The notes under the pieces were generated by a model. That model was not told the origin of the DNA and did no database searches. It was given only the letters and a program-made list of their open reading frames with translations. From CAYGZC01 sp964354225 (GTDB lineage: Bacteria > Bacteroidota > Ignavibacteria > UBA10030 > SZUA-254), in assembly GCA_964354225.1 (NCBI GenBank), contig CAYGZC010000280.1, positions 1 through 14,341 of the forward strand: a DNA stretch of 14,341 nt, read 5' to 3'. Shown here piece by piece: positions 1-6,819 of this stretch. The first letter of the stretch is position 1, and every line of letters starts with the position of its first letter. The position numbers and the translations under genes were made by a program.

Positions 1-10
1 GTTTCATCAT
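1..10 (-). CDS. Possible first codons of a divergent gene (cut by window edge)
   Basis: On the minus strand the sequence reads AAGGA, five bases, then ATG ATG AAA and the window ends. This is a good Shine-Dalgarno spacing followed by a plausible start, so a gene may run leftward out of the window, divergent from grpE. Only three codons are visible, so nothing can be said about its product. The reading may be chance in an AT-rich spacer. Confidence 0.25.
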
Positions 11-292
11 GTTATTCCTTAATATCATTATGAGAGAAAAATTAAGTTAACACCACACAAATATAAGTGTCCAATTCCATAATAAATGTGACTGACATCA
101 ATAGAGTTTTTATTGATATATTGATTTGGCAGATATAAAAATCCTTACTCCATGATCCTATTTTTTATGCGTATGTGAGGTGTTCTATAATATCCGTATT
201 TTCCCTCCTTGCAAAAGACTTCAAAATTGGTTATTATTGGATGAGTTTTATTACTTTTCTATAATAAATACGATTAGAAATGAACAGATATT
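11..292. other. Upstream intergenic region of the grpE operon
   Basis: About 280 bases with no convincing gene. It holds the grpE promoter candidate near its right end. A small inverted repeat is present (ATCAATA at 97-103, TATTGAT at 111-117). A second TATAAT-like box lies at 186-191 without a good -35 element. No CIRCE element (TTAGCACTC with an inverted partner) and no hrcA gene are present, although hrcA often precedes grpE in other bacteria. Heat-shock control through HrcA is therefore not visible here. Confidence 0.5.
237..265 (+). promoter_or_regulatory. Probable sigma-70-type promoter of the grpE operon
   Basis: TTGGAT (237-242) and a perfect TATAAT (260-265) are separated by exactly 17 bases. 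Transcription would start near 272, giving a leader of about 20 bases before the grpE ATG. No other promoter is obvious before any of the next six genes, which fits one long transcript. Confidence 0.55.
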
Positions 293-901
293 ATGTCAGA
301 GGAAAATAACATAGATCAAACTATTCAAGAAAATACAGAAAAAGAAAATCAAGATACGCCGATTCAGCTCCCTGAATTAACTGAACTTGATTTACTCAGT
401 GGTAAGGTTGTTGAGCTTGAGAAAAGTGTCAACCAATATAAGGATCAGCTCTTGCGGAAAGCAGCAGATTTTGAAAATTACAAGAAACGCATCGAAAACG
501 ATTCAGCGACCATTGTTAGGTACGCTAACGAGGATTTAATCGAAAAGCTTTTACCTGTGCTTGATGATTTTGAGCGATCGTTTGATGCGCTCAAGAATTT
601 AAATTCAGAAGGTGAAAGTTTTCTTAAAGGGATTGAGATGATTTATCAGAAATTCAAACGTGTACTTGAAATGCAAGGGGTGAAACCTCTTGAAGCCATA
701 GGAAAACAATTTGATCCGGAACTTCATGATGCGCTGTTACAGATGCCTTCAAAGGATCACCCTCCGCATACTGTTATGCAAGAAGTAGAAAAAGGTTATT
801 TGCTTCATGATCGAGTGGTCCGACATGCAAAAGTTATTGTTTCGGCTGAACCCCAAGGCAGCGATGAGCCACTCCAAAATAATATATCAGAAAGTGATTA
901 A
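293..901 (+). CDS. grpE: GrpE, nucleotide exchange factor of DnaK
   Basis: This cytoplasmic cochaperone releases ADP from DnaK and so resets the Hsp70 cycle. The 202-residue product has the usual GrpE layout. An acidic, polar and probably disordered N-terminus covers about residues 1-30. A long helical dimerisation region follows, including LLRKAADFENYKKR and LLPVLDDFERSF. The C-terminal beta head carries the family signature FDPELHDAL and then GYLLHDRVVRHAKVIVS. The length is normal. The ATG at 293 has only a weak ribosome binding site but is the first start, about 20 bases after the predicted transcription start. dnaJ follows after 11 bases, as in many bacterial heat-shock operons; dnaK itself is not in the window. 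Confidence 0.96.
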   Translation: MSEENNIDQTIQENTEKENQDTPIQLPELTELDLLSGKVVELEKSVNQYKDQLLRKAADFENYKKRIENDSATIVRYANEDLIEKLLPVLDDFERSFDALKNLNSEGESFLKGIEMIYQKFKRVLEMQGVKPLEAIGKQFDPELHDALLQMPSKDHPPHTVMQEVEKGYLLHDRVVRHAKVIVSAEPQGSDEPLQNNISESD

Positions 902-912
902 ACGATTAGACA

Positions 913-2088
913 ATGGCAAAACGTGATTATTACGAAATATTAGAAGTATCCCGCACTGCTTCTGCCGATGAGATCAAGAAAGCATATCGGAAAGCGGCGA
1001 TGCAATGGCATCCGGATCGAAATCCGGGTAATAAAGAAGCCGAAGAAAGATTTAAAGAAGCCGCCGAGGCGTATGAAGTTTTAAGTGACGAGAACAAACG
1101 CAACCGATACAATCAATTTGGCCACGAAGGGTTACGCCCGGGGGCAGATTTCCATACGTACACAAACTTTGATGAAGTCTTCCGTCACTTCAGTGAAATG
1201 TTTAACACAGGATTTGGTGGAAGTATTTTTGAGGAAGTTTTTACTGGCGGCAGATCACAGAGTCGTAACCGATCTCAAACTGGAATCCCGGGTTCAGATC
1301 TTAAAATACAATTAAAATTAACACTTGAAGAAATTGCAAGCGGTATCGAGAAAAAATTAAAAGTCAAACGGTGGAAAACTTGCGATGTATGTAATGGTAT
1401 GGGTGCTAAGGCGGGAACTGCGAAAGCGACATGCCCAAGCTGTAACGGCGCCGGCGAGATTCGGCAGATTTCCCGGTCTGTATTTGGACAATTTGTGAAC
1501 ATAACAACTTGCAGCAATTGTAACGGCGAAGGAAAAATAATTAAAGAGCGTTGCTCCGGATGTGGCGGCGAGGGCAGAGTCCACGGTGAGACAACAATAA
1601 AAGTGAATGTTCCTGCCGGTGTATCGGAAGGTAACTATATTCCACTGAACGATCAGGGAAATGCCGGACAAAGAGGTGGACCTCCTGGTGATCTAATTGT
1701 AATCATCGAAGAAGAACCACATAAAATTTTTACCCGGAGTGGAGATGAGGTGATACTTGATCTTTTAATCAGCTATCCACAAGCCGCTCTTGGTACTGAA
1801 GTTGAAATTCCAACATTGGGCGGCAGGGCAAGATTGAAGGTTGACCCAGGGACACAATCAGGAAAGATTCTACGAATGCGAGGGAAAGGTATTCCGAGTC
1901 TTCGTGGCAATTATCGAGGGGATCAACTTGTGCGCGTTAATGTCTGGATACCAACTCATCTTTCAAAAGAAGACAAAGAATTGCTGAAGGCACTTAGTAA
2001 GAGCGAAAATCTTCAGCCAAAAGATGGGGATAAATCTGCTCTCTCCGATAAAAGTTTCTTCGAGAAAATGAAGAACATTTTTTCTTAG
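913..2088 (+). CDS. dnaJ: DnaJ, Hsp40 chaperone (type I)
   Basis: DnaJ delivers unfolded clients to DnaK and stimulates its ATPase. The 391-residue protein has all type I domains in order. The J domain has HPD at residues 33-35. A short Gly/Phe-containing linker follows, with GFGGS and no long G/F run. The zinc-binding region at about residues 157-222 has four CxxCxGxG-type repeats (CDVCNGMG, CPSCNGAG, CSNCNGEG, CSGCGGEG). The C-terminal client-binding domains include the conserved DLIVIIEEEPHKIFTR and YRGDQLVRVNVWIP. Length and motifs are intact, so it should be functional. It lies 11 bases after grpE, and the next gene starts 4 bases after its stop, so it sits inside a transcription unit. 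Confidence 0.97.
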   Translation: MAKRDYYEILEVSRTASADEIKKAYRKAAMQWHPDRNPGNKEAEERFKEAAEAYEVLSDENKRNRYNQFGHEGLRPGADFHTYTNFDEVFRHFSEMFNTGFGGSIFEEVFTGGRSQSRNRSQTGIPGSDLKIQLKLTLEEIASGIEKKLKVKRWKTCDVCNGMGAKAGTAKATCPSCNGAGEIRQISRSVFGQFVNITTCSNCNGEGKIIKERCSGCGGEGRVHGETTIKVNVPAGVSEGNYIPLNDQGNAGQRGGPPGDLIVIIEEEPHKIFTRSGDEVILDLLISYPQAALGTEVEIPTLGGRARLKVDPGTQSGKILRMRGKGIPSLRGNYRGDQLVRVNVWIPTHLSKEDKELLKALSKSENLQPKDGDKSALSDKSFFEKMKNIFS

Positions 2089-2092
2089 ATCA

Positions 2093-2581
2093 ATGAAAAT
2101 ATTTATCAAATTCAACCAAACTTTTGGCTTTACTCAAATGGAAAGCCGGGTTGTGCTCTTCCTGATTCTTGTCTTTGTTATTGGTATCAGCATCAAAGTT
2201 TATAAATCGAAGTATTCAATTAAACCTGCTTATAATTATTCAGCAATGGATTCGGAATTCACCGCACGCTCTCAATCAATCGAAAATAATGATTCATCAG
2301 AAACTGATGACCCGCATGTGAGGGGTGGTAAAAATAAATTAGAGGCGAATATTAGAAAAATTTTAGAAACAGATAATCCAACTCAAAAGCTTGACATCAA
2401 TAAAGCATCGAAAGAAGAATTTGTAAAACTTCCCGGAATTGGTGAAACGATGGCTGACAGGATTATTTTGTTTAGGAATGAAAATGGAGGGTTTACAGTC
2501 ATTGAGCAGCTTACAAAAGTCAAAGGGATTGGCAAGAAGAAATTTGAGCGTATTGCACCCTATATCATGGTGGGAAAGTAA
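2093..2581 (+). CDS. ComEA-like membrane-anchored helix-hairpin-helix DNA-binding protein
   Basis: The 162-residue product has one hydrophobic segment near residues 20-36 (VVLFLILVFVIGISIKV). A polar linker of about 60 residues follows, then a C-terminal pair of helix-hairpin-helix motifs, seen as KLPGIGETMADRI and KVKGIGKKKFERI. This is the layout of ComEA, the receptor that binds incoming DNA at the outer face of the cytoplasmic membrane during natural transformation. Many bacteria use similar small proteins in other DNA-handling roles. The ATG at 2093 is 4 bases after the dnaJ stop. An internal ATG (Met16) just before the membrane segment is an alternative start. The next gene, a PilM-like protein, follows after 3 bases and strengthens a DNA-uptake/pilus reading, but the linkage to heat-shock genes is unusual. 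Confidence 0.75.
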   Translation: MKIFIKFNQTFGFTQMESRVVLFLILVFVIGISIKVYKSKYSIKPAYNYSAMDSEFTARSQSIENNDSSETDDPHVRGGKNKLEANIRKILETDNPTQKLDINKASKEEFVKLPGIGETMADRIILFRNENGGFTVIEQLTKVKGIGKKKFERIAPYIMVGK

Positions 2582-2584
2582 GCC

Positions 2585-3454
2585 ATGGCGAAAGAAATTA
2601 TTGCGGGTGTAAGTAGATCTGATAATATTGCTCACCTAACCGTTGTTGAAATTCGTAATCGCGATATCGAGCTTCTTCATCTTGAAGAATTATTAAGAAA
2701 TAGTGAGGATGATTTTTGGTACCTTGATAGTATCTTGAATCCCAAAATTCGTATTATGAAAAAAGTATCAAAAGTCTCAGTGGCGTTAGATTCTACATCA
2801 GTTTTCTTACATTCATTTCCACTCGATACAACTCTAAACCAGTCAGAACAAAATGAACATATCCACTGGGAGATTGGCAACCTGATTCCTGAATATCAAG
2901 CATCAGATTACATTTACGATATGCATATTCTTCAAACACGGGCACGCGAGCAGGTTGCAGAGGTCTTGGTTGTTGCGGTTAAACAATCGGTGATTTTGAA
3001 TCTCCAGGAAATACTATCAAAGCGAAAATTAGAATTACATGTCGCCGATGCGAGTTTTATTGGGGCGGATCACTCGTTGATAACAAATTATCCGGAAGTT
3101 AAAATCAAGAATGTCGCTATGATTTCCATCGACAAGAAACAAGTTGAAATCGGTTTAGTGAGCAACGGCAGATTAACCAAATACAGTTGCAAAAAAGATT
3201 TATCCTCAGAGCTTATCATACAGACGTTGCGAGGATTGCAACAGGATTTACCCGTAGTGGAAGCATATTTTTGCGGTACTTCAGTTTCACCAGTTGTGAT
3301 AGATGGAGTTAAGAGTGCGATTGGTGTCAATTGTATCTTATTAAATCCATTCCGGCGAATGCTTGAGAGATCATCGGGAGATAAGTTCAATACTTATCTT
3401 GGAACATTCCATCGCTTTGCAGCTTGTGCCGGTTTGGCTATTTGGAGACAGTAA
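2585..3454 (+). CDS. PilM-like protein (actin/FtsA-type fold, probable)
   Basis: The 289-residue protein has no signal peptide. Its closest recognisable pattern is PilM, the cytoplasmic actin-like ATPase that anchors type IV pilus assembly proteins at the inner membrane. Supporting features are an N-terminal strand pair (EIIAGVSRSDNIAHLTVVEI) and a central VAMISIDKKQVEIGLVSNGRL, which matches the second phosphate-binding hairpin region. The C-terminal ILLNPFRRM and FAACAGLAIWR resemble the PilM ending. The nucleotide-binding loops look degenerate: the usual D-[IL]-G-x-x motif is replaced by GVSRSD and SIDKKQ. It may therefore be a structural scaffold rather than an active ATPase. No pilN, pilO or pilQ gene is next to it. 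It starts 3 bases after the ComEA-like gene and ends 1 base before rsmD. The assignment rests on pattern recognition only. Confidence 0.55.
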   Translation: MAKEIIAGVSRSDNIAHLTVVEIRNRDIELLHLEELLRNSEDDFWYLDSILNPKIRIMKKVSKVSVALDSTSVFLHSFPLDTTLNQSEQNEHIHWEIGNLIPEYQASDYIYDMHILQTRAREQVAEVLVVAVKQSVILNLQEILSKRKLELHVADASFIGADHSLITNYPEVKIKNVAMISIDKKQVEIGLVSNGRLTKYSCKKDLSSELIIQTLRGLQQDLPVVEAYFCGTSVSPVVIDGVKSAIGVNCILLNPFRRMLERSSGDKFNTYLGTFHRFAACAGLAIWRQ

Positions 3455-3455
3455 C

Positions 3456-4022
3456 ATGCGAATTATTACTGGTAAGTTTAAAGGCAGAAAGTTATCATCG
3501 TTGGATGATAGAACCGTACGACCTGCAACAGATCGGGTAAAGAGTACAATTTTTAATATGCTTCAAAATCGATTGCGGCTTGGTGGTGCTGATGTATTGG
3601 ATTTATTTGCAGGAAGCGGAAACCTGGGCTTTGAAGCATTAAGTCGTGGGGCTAAACAGGTAGTATTTGTTGATGATTCAAACGATGTTTTAAATATCGT
3701 TAAAAAAAATGCTGAGCAATTAAATTGTCTCGATATGTGCAATATTATTCAGATTGATGCGGAATCGTTTCTCGAGAAGACAGACAAAAGCTTCGATTTG
3801 ATATTTGCCGATCCACCGTACGCTTATGAGAGAACAGTAGAGATTCCAGGAATAATTTTTAAAAGGAAGTTACTTACAGCAGATGGATATTTAATAATAG
3901 AGCATTCGAAACACACGAAGTTTGTGGAGTCGAAGTTGTATCATATGGAAGTGCAGAAAGAATTCGGCAACACGCGTGTGAGTTTCTTCATCCATCCAAG
4001 AGAAAAAGGAGATGAAAAATGA
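3456..4022 (+). CDS. rsmD: RsmD, 16S rRNA (guanine-N2)-methyltransferase (G966)
   Basis: RsmD methylates one guanine of 16S rRNA (G966 in E. coli) using S-adenosylmethionine. The 188-residue product begins MRIITGKFKGRKL, the usual RsmD N-terminus. It has RPATDRVKSTIFNML, an AdoMet-binding motif at about residues 46-57 (DVLDLFAGSGNLG), and the catalytic DPPY at 119-122. The frame stays open upstream to 3363, inside the previous gene. The ATG at 3456 is preferred because it gives the family N-terminus and lies one base after the preceding stop. Its stop overlaps the coaD start (ATGA). The rsmD-coaD pair is a common neighbourhood in bacteria. Confidence 0.93.
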   Translation: MRIITGKFKGRKLSSLDDRTVRPATDRVKSTIFNMLQNRLRLGGADVLDLFAGSGNLGFEALSRGAKQVVFVDDSNDVLNIVKKNAEQLNCLDMCNIIQIDAESFLEKTDKSFDLIFADPPYAYERTVEIPGIIFKRKLLTADGYLIIEHSKHTKFVESKLYHMEVQKEFGNTRVSFFIHPREKGDEK

Positions 4023-4507
4023 AAACTTCAGTATATCCCGGCACGTTCGATCCGATCACATACGGGCACATCGACATCATTGAGCGGGCAAGAGAAATAT
4101 TTGATAAAGTGATCGTCATGGTTGCACAAAATCCTGAAAAGCAGCCGCTATTCACCGATACTGAAAGGGTGACGATGATTAAAAAAGTGGTGAGCAAATA
4201 TAGAAACGTAGAGGTTGATAGTTATGATGGCTTGCTTGTCGAATTTGCGAAGAGAAAAAATGCAACTGCAATCGTCAGGGGATTACGTGCAGTCTCCGAT
4301 TTTGAGTATGAATTCCAGATGGCTTTGATGAACCGTAAGCTTGAAGCCAATATTACAACGGTATTTCTTATGCCGCATGAAAAATATACCTATCTCAATT
4401 CAAGTCTTGTTCGGGAGATATCCAGATTAGGCGGGGATGTATCTGAGTTTGTACCGCCGGTTGTTCGGCAACTTCTCTCAAAGAAAATTAAAAGTTTAAG
4501 GAATTAA
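4019..4507 (+). CDS. coaD: CoaD, phosphopantetheine adenylyltransferase
   Basis: CoaD joins ATP and 4'-phosphopantetheine to make dephospho-CoA, the penultimate step of coenzyme A synthesis. The 162-residue length is typical. The nucleotidyltransferase motif is at residues 8-17 (GTFDPITYGH), with His17 in the HxGH position, here TYGH. The second signature is seen as YLNSSLVREIS near residues 124-134, in the place of the ISSTxxR motif. RGLRAVSDFEYEFQMALMNR matches the conserved substrate-binding core. The ATG lies in a 4-base overlap with the rsmD stop, so translation is probably coupled. An aminotransferase gene follows after 3 bases. Confidence 0.95.
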   Translation: MKTSVYPGTFDPITYGHIDIIERAREIFDKVIVMVAQNPEKQPLFTDTERVTMIKKVVSKYRNVEVDSYDGLLVEFAKRKNATAIVRGLRAVSDFEYEFQMALMNRKLEANITTVFLMPHEKYTYLNSSLVREISRLGGDVSEFVPPVVRQLLSKKIKSLRN

Positions 4508-4510
4508 TTT

Positions 4511-5713
4511 GTGAAGTCTCAATCTTTAAAAGTTCAGCAGATTGAAAAATCCAGAACCGCCGTCTTGACTGGTTTGGCAAATCAGATGCGGCGCGAAGGT
4601 GTTGATGTAATTGCTTTAACTGCCGGTGAACCGGATTTTCCAACTCCCACACATATCAAGCAAGCGGCAATCAAAGCTATTGAAGAAAACTTCACACACT
4701 ATACTTTACTCGAAGGTATACCTGAATTAAAGGATGCTATTGTTCAAAAGTTTAAGCATGATAACAACCTACATTTTGAACCATCACAGATATTAGTTTC
4801 TTGCGGAGCAAAGCAATCTATATATAATACGTTGGAAGTTTTGTGCAATCCGGGTGATGAAGTCATCATCCCGGCGCCATATTGGGTTACGTTACCATCT
4901 ATGATTAAACTGGTCGGTGCAACGCCGAGAATTGCTGATACTACGCCGGAAACAAGATATAAAATTACTGCTAAGCAATTGCGCAATACAATCAATGCAA
5001 GGACCAAAGTGTTTTTATTTAATTCACCTGCAAACCCAACCGGCGCTGTGTATTCGCAGGGAGAGCTTGAGGAGCTTGCAGAAGTTATTAGACAGACCGG
5101 CATATATGTTATTGCCGATGAGATTTATGAAAAGATTATTTTTAATGGAGCGAAACACTTCAGTATAGGAAGCATCAAGCAGATAAAGGATCAAGTCATT
5201 ACTGTGAATGGAGTATCGAAAGCTTATGCGATGACAGGATGGAGGATCGGTTACCTCGGTGCCACCGGAGAAATCACGCGTGCATGTGCAAAAGTTCAGG
5301 GACAGATTACTTCCAACGCGAACTCAATTGCCCAGCGTGCTGCAGTCGCAGCTTTAACAGGTTCTCAGGATGATGTTGAAACAATGCGGAAAGAATTTGA
5401 GAAGCGGAGGGATTTTGGTGTCGAACAGCTATCAAAAGTTTCTGATCTGGAATATGGCAAACCGCAAGGCGCAATTTATTTTTTCCCCTCTGTTAAATCG
5501 TGCGTTGGAAAACGAGTTGATGGAAAACTAATGAAAGACGATGAAGATATCTGTCGCTTTCTATTGGATGAAGAACATCTAGTTGTTGTACCGGGAACAC
5601 CATTTGGAGGAAAGAACCATTTTCGCATGTCGTTCGCTTGCTCGATGAAGGAATTGGAAGAAGGGATGAAACGTCTGCGAAGCGGATTCAAAAAGTTACA
5701 GGCGGGATTTTAA
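4511..5713 (+). CDS. aspC: Class I aminotransferase, probable aspartate aminotransferase (AspC, prokaryotic subgroup)
   Basis: This PLP enzyme probably exchanges amino groups between aspartate and 2-oxoglutarate. The 400-residue length is normal. Family motifs are VIALTAGEPDFPTP, LVSCGAKQSIYN, APYWVTLPSM, FNSPANPTGAVY and VIADEIYEKI. The PLP-binding lysine is Lys237 in NGVSKAYAMTGWRIGY. Arg372 in FRMSF is the expected carboxylate-binding arginine. The start is GTG at 4511, three bases after the coaD stop; no internal ATG gives a better N-terminus. It is clearly related to the aminotransferase at 9812-11029; both carry VQGQIT followed by an Ala-rich helix. Exact substrate range (aspartate, prephenate, aromatic) cannot be fixed from sequence alone. 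It is the last gene of the left operon. Confidence 0.88.
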   Translation: MKSQSLKVQQIEKSRTAVLTGLANQMRREGVDVIALTAGEPDFPTPTHIKQAAIKAIEENFTHYTLLEGIPELKDAIVQKFKHDNNLHFEPSQILVSCGAKQSIYNTLEVLCNPGDEVIIPAPYWVTLPSMIKLVGATPRIADTTPETRYKITAKQLRNTINARTKVFLFNSPANPTGAVYSQGELEELAEVIRQTGIYVIADEIYEKIIFNGAKHFSIGSIKQIKDQVITVNGVSKAYAMTGWRIGYLGATGEITRACAKVQGQITSNANSIAQRAAVAALTGSQDDVETMRKEFEKRRDFGVEQLSKVSDLEYGKPQGAIYFFPSVKSCVGKRVDGKLMKDDEDICRFLLDEEHLVVVPGTPFGGKNHFRMSFACSMKELEEGMKRLRSGFKKLQAGF

Positions 5714-5758
5714 TAGAATGAAGTACGATAAAACTTAAGAGTATTGTTGGTTGATACC

Positions 5759-5836
5759 AACCTTGCGAAGGTACTCTGAGAACCTCCCGAAGGTTAATTC
5801 CATTCAATCAGAGCAAACCTTCGGGAGGTTAAGGTT
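5759..5836. repeat. Nested REP-like palindrome (AACCTTCGGGAGGTT family)
   Basis: AACCTCCCGAAGGTT (5781-5795) and its exact reverse complement AACCTTCGGGAGGTT (5816-5830) form a 15-bp stem with a 20-base loop. It is framed on the left by a related half-unit, AACCTTGCGAAGGT (5759-5772). On the right AAGGTT (5831-5836) could pair with the first six bases of that half-unit. Each arm is itself nearly palindromic (AACC...GGTT). The same family recurs at 11597-11647 in its GCG form. The position, 45 bases after a stop codon, suggests a transcript-end structure, but there is no clear T-tract. Confidence 0.75.
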
Positions 5837-5851
5837 TACTCACATCATCTC

Positions 5852-5917
5852 ACCAAAACGTTTTCTTGTCCGTTGGCGTTTAGTGCTACTAAACGCTAAC
5901 CAAGTTGCGTTTGGTAC
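5852..5917. repeat. GCGTTTAGT-type palindromic repeat, left copy
   Basis: The inner palindrome GCGTTTAGT (5876-5884) and ACTAAACGC (5888-5896) extends to 13 paired positions with one G-T. It is followed by an outer arm TTGCGTTTGGTA (5905-5916). A degenerate left outer arm (ACCAAAACG, 5852-5860) is visible. Positions 5873-5919 match 8013-8059 at 42 of 47 bases in the same orientation, so this is one of two direct copies flanking the ATPase/membrane gene pair. Confidence 0.75.
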
Positions 5918-5937
5918 ACTAAAGAATTTATTGAGAT

Positions 5938-5989
5938 AAACCTCCGACTTCTCACCCGATTATAGCCCGACAGAAGTCGGAGGTTTTTT
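5938..5989. terminator. Strong intrinsic terminator hairpin (CTCCGACTTCT family, left copy)
   Basis: AAACCTCCGACTTCT (5938-5952) pairs perfectly with AGAAGTCGGAGGTTT (5972-5986) around a 19-base loop. A run of six T (5984-5989) ends the structure on the plus strand, and AAA starts it, giving a short U-tract on the minus strand too. It can end the left operon and may also stop leftward transcription from the membrane-protein gene. The 11-base core CTCCGACTTCT recurs at 8070-8080. Confidence 0.75.
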
Positions 5990-6083
5990 AGAAGGACTCA
6001 ACAAAAACATACTCGTGAGGAAAAAAGGTTTGTAAGAAACAGACGTAATTTTTGGTAGCTTGAGCGACTGGTCAGGCAGCACA

Positions 6084-6278
6084 TCAAAGTAACTTGAGAA
6101 TCATTGAAGTAACGAACAAGATGAATCCAGCTATGAAGACAGGAAATCTTGTTTTCAGGGCAATTAAATCAATGTAGAAAAGCACGCGTCCCCACCTTTC
6201 CTGCAGGGGAGAGTCGAGTATTCTTTCTCGTATACTATCAAATTCGACTTTGTAAGCTTGCGAAATGCGGTCAACCAC
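6084..6278 (-). CDS. Short membrane ORF, probable frameshifted continuation of the gene at 6296-6667
   Basis: This 64-residue reading frame begins with GTG at 6278 without a ribosome binding site. It has one C-terminal membrane segment (FPVFIAGFILFVTSMILKLL). The same frame is open upstream to 6326, inside the preceding gene, and there reads sensibly (SRIDQASTAVSARIRQVVDRI, an amphipathic helix-like stretch). A single -1 shift at the AAA codon at 6326-6328 would join the two pieces into one protein of about 195 residues with three membrane segments. That makes a one-base deletion, or a sequencing error in a short A run, more likely than an independent gene. No function is recognised. Confidence 0.4.
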   Translation of the reverse strand: MVDRISQAYKVEFDSIRERILDSPLQERWGRVLFYIDLIALKTRFPVFIAGFILFVTSMILKLL

Positions 6279-6295
6279 TTGTCGAATTCGAGCAC

Positions 6296-6667
6296 TTACT
6301 GCAGTGGAAGCTTGATCAATACGGCTTTAGCATTTGAAGATGAATTAGGCTGAAGATTAGCTACTTCTTGATTGGCGATTGGAGGGATGATAAGATCAAG
6401 GATCCCTTTTAGCTCACGACTATGCGCTTCGGACATTGTCTTGAGTTCGGCTGTCAAGAGTTTCTGTCTCTTTGGCCATCGAAGTGCGAACCATAAATTG
6501 AACAAAACGCTTAGTCCGAGAAATGCAAGAGCGAGACTCAAAGTTAATTTGAGAACGTCGGCCAATACAGAAGAATTCTGAAACAGCACTCCTGCCGCTG
6601 CAAGTAGAGCCACGGAAATTGTTATTGTTGTTATTTCTTGAAAGTTGCGATTAGTATCTATTGACAT
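6296..6667 (-). CDS. Small two-TM membrane protein of unknown function (probably truncated by a frameshift)
   Basis: The 123-residue product is not recognised as a member of a named family. It has two hydrophobic segments near residues 12-31 and 38-62. A basic cytoplasmic edge follows (RWPKRQK), then a helical polar region (LTAELKTMSEAHSRELKGILDLI) and a Ser/Asn-rich stretch. Its last codons (VLIKLPLQ) look out of register: another frame continues with more natural sequence into the ORF at 6084-6278. The start is well supported: AGGAGG lies just upstream of the ATG. The gene lies 152 bases downstream of the AAA ATPase on the same strand, between two copies of the same repeat pair. It may belong with that ATPase, but this is only an inference from position. 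Confidence 0.6.
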   Translation of the reverse strand: MSIDTNRNFQEITTITISVALLAAAGVLFQNSSVLADVLKLTLSLALAFLGLSVLFNLWFALRWPKRQKLLTAELKTMSEAHSRELKGILDLIIPPIANQEVANLQPNSSSNAKAVLIKLPLQ

Positions 6668-6819
6668 TCTACCTCCTAGGTGCTGTCCGATTATTAATAT
6701 ATAGTTTCAACAAAACATTTTTTCCTTTTCATTCTGCTTCGCTTGGCGTACAATTTAGCAAATATCAGGTTTAAGGTCAAGCGCTCGATATTCTTTTATT
6801 ATGTCTTCTTATCAAGAAA

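Larger units (their letters stand above)
5714..6083. other. Repeat-rich gene-free spacer
   Basis: About 370 bases without a credible gene, between convergent transcription units. The left two thirds consist of three different palindromic repeat units in a row, described separately (5759-5836, 5852-5917, 5938-5989). From about 5990 to 6083 nothing recognisable is seen. The short open frame across 5751-5939 is made of the palindromes themselves and is not a gene. Confidence 0.7.

Noticed and set aside
11..292. CIRCE/HrcA or other heat-shock operator before grpE
   Set aside because: No TTAGCACTC/GAGTGCTAA pair or close variant is present; only a sigma-70-like promoter can be supported.
1275..1671. 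Minus-strand frames opposite the dnaJ zinc region
   Set aside because: The cysteine-rich coding strand produces long antisense frames by chance; dnaJ is intact and conserved here.
5751..5939. Plus-strand open frame of about 60 codons after the left operon
   Set aside because: It is made entirely of palindromic repeat units, has no ribosome binding site and gives an unnatural composition.
5759..5989. CRISPR array
   Set aside because: The repeats are three unrelated palindrome types, not a regularly spaced direct repeat, and there are no cas genes.
6668..6819. Possible small RNA or terminator between the ATPase and the membrane-protein gene
   Set aside because: No convincing stem with T-tract was seen; the region holds only AT-rich sequence leading to a good ribosome binding site.
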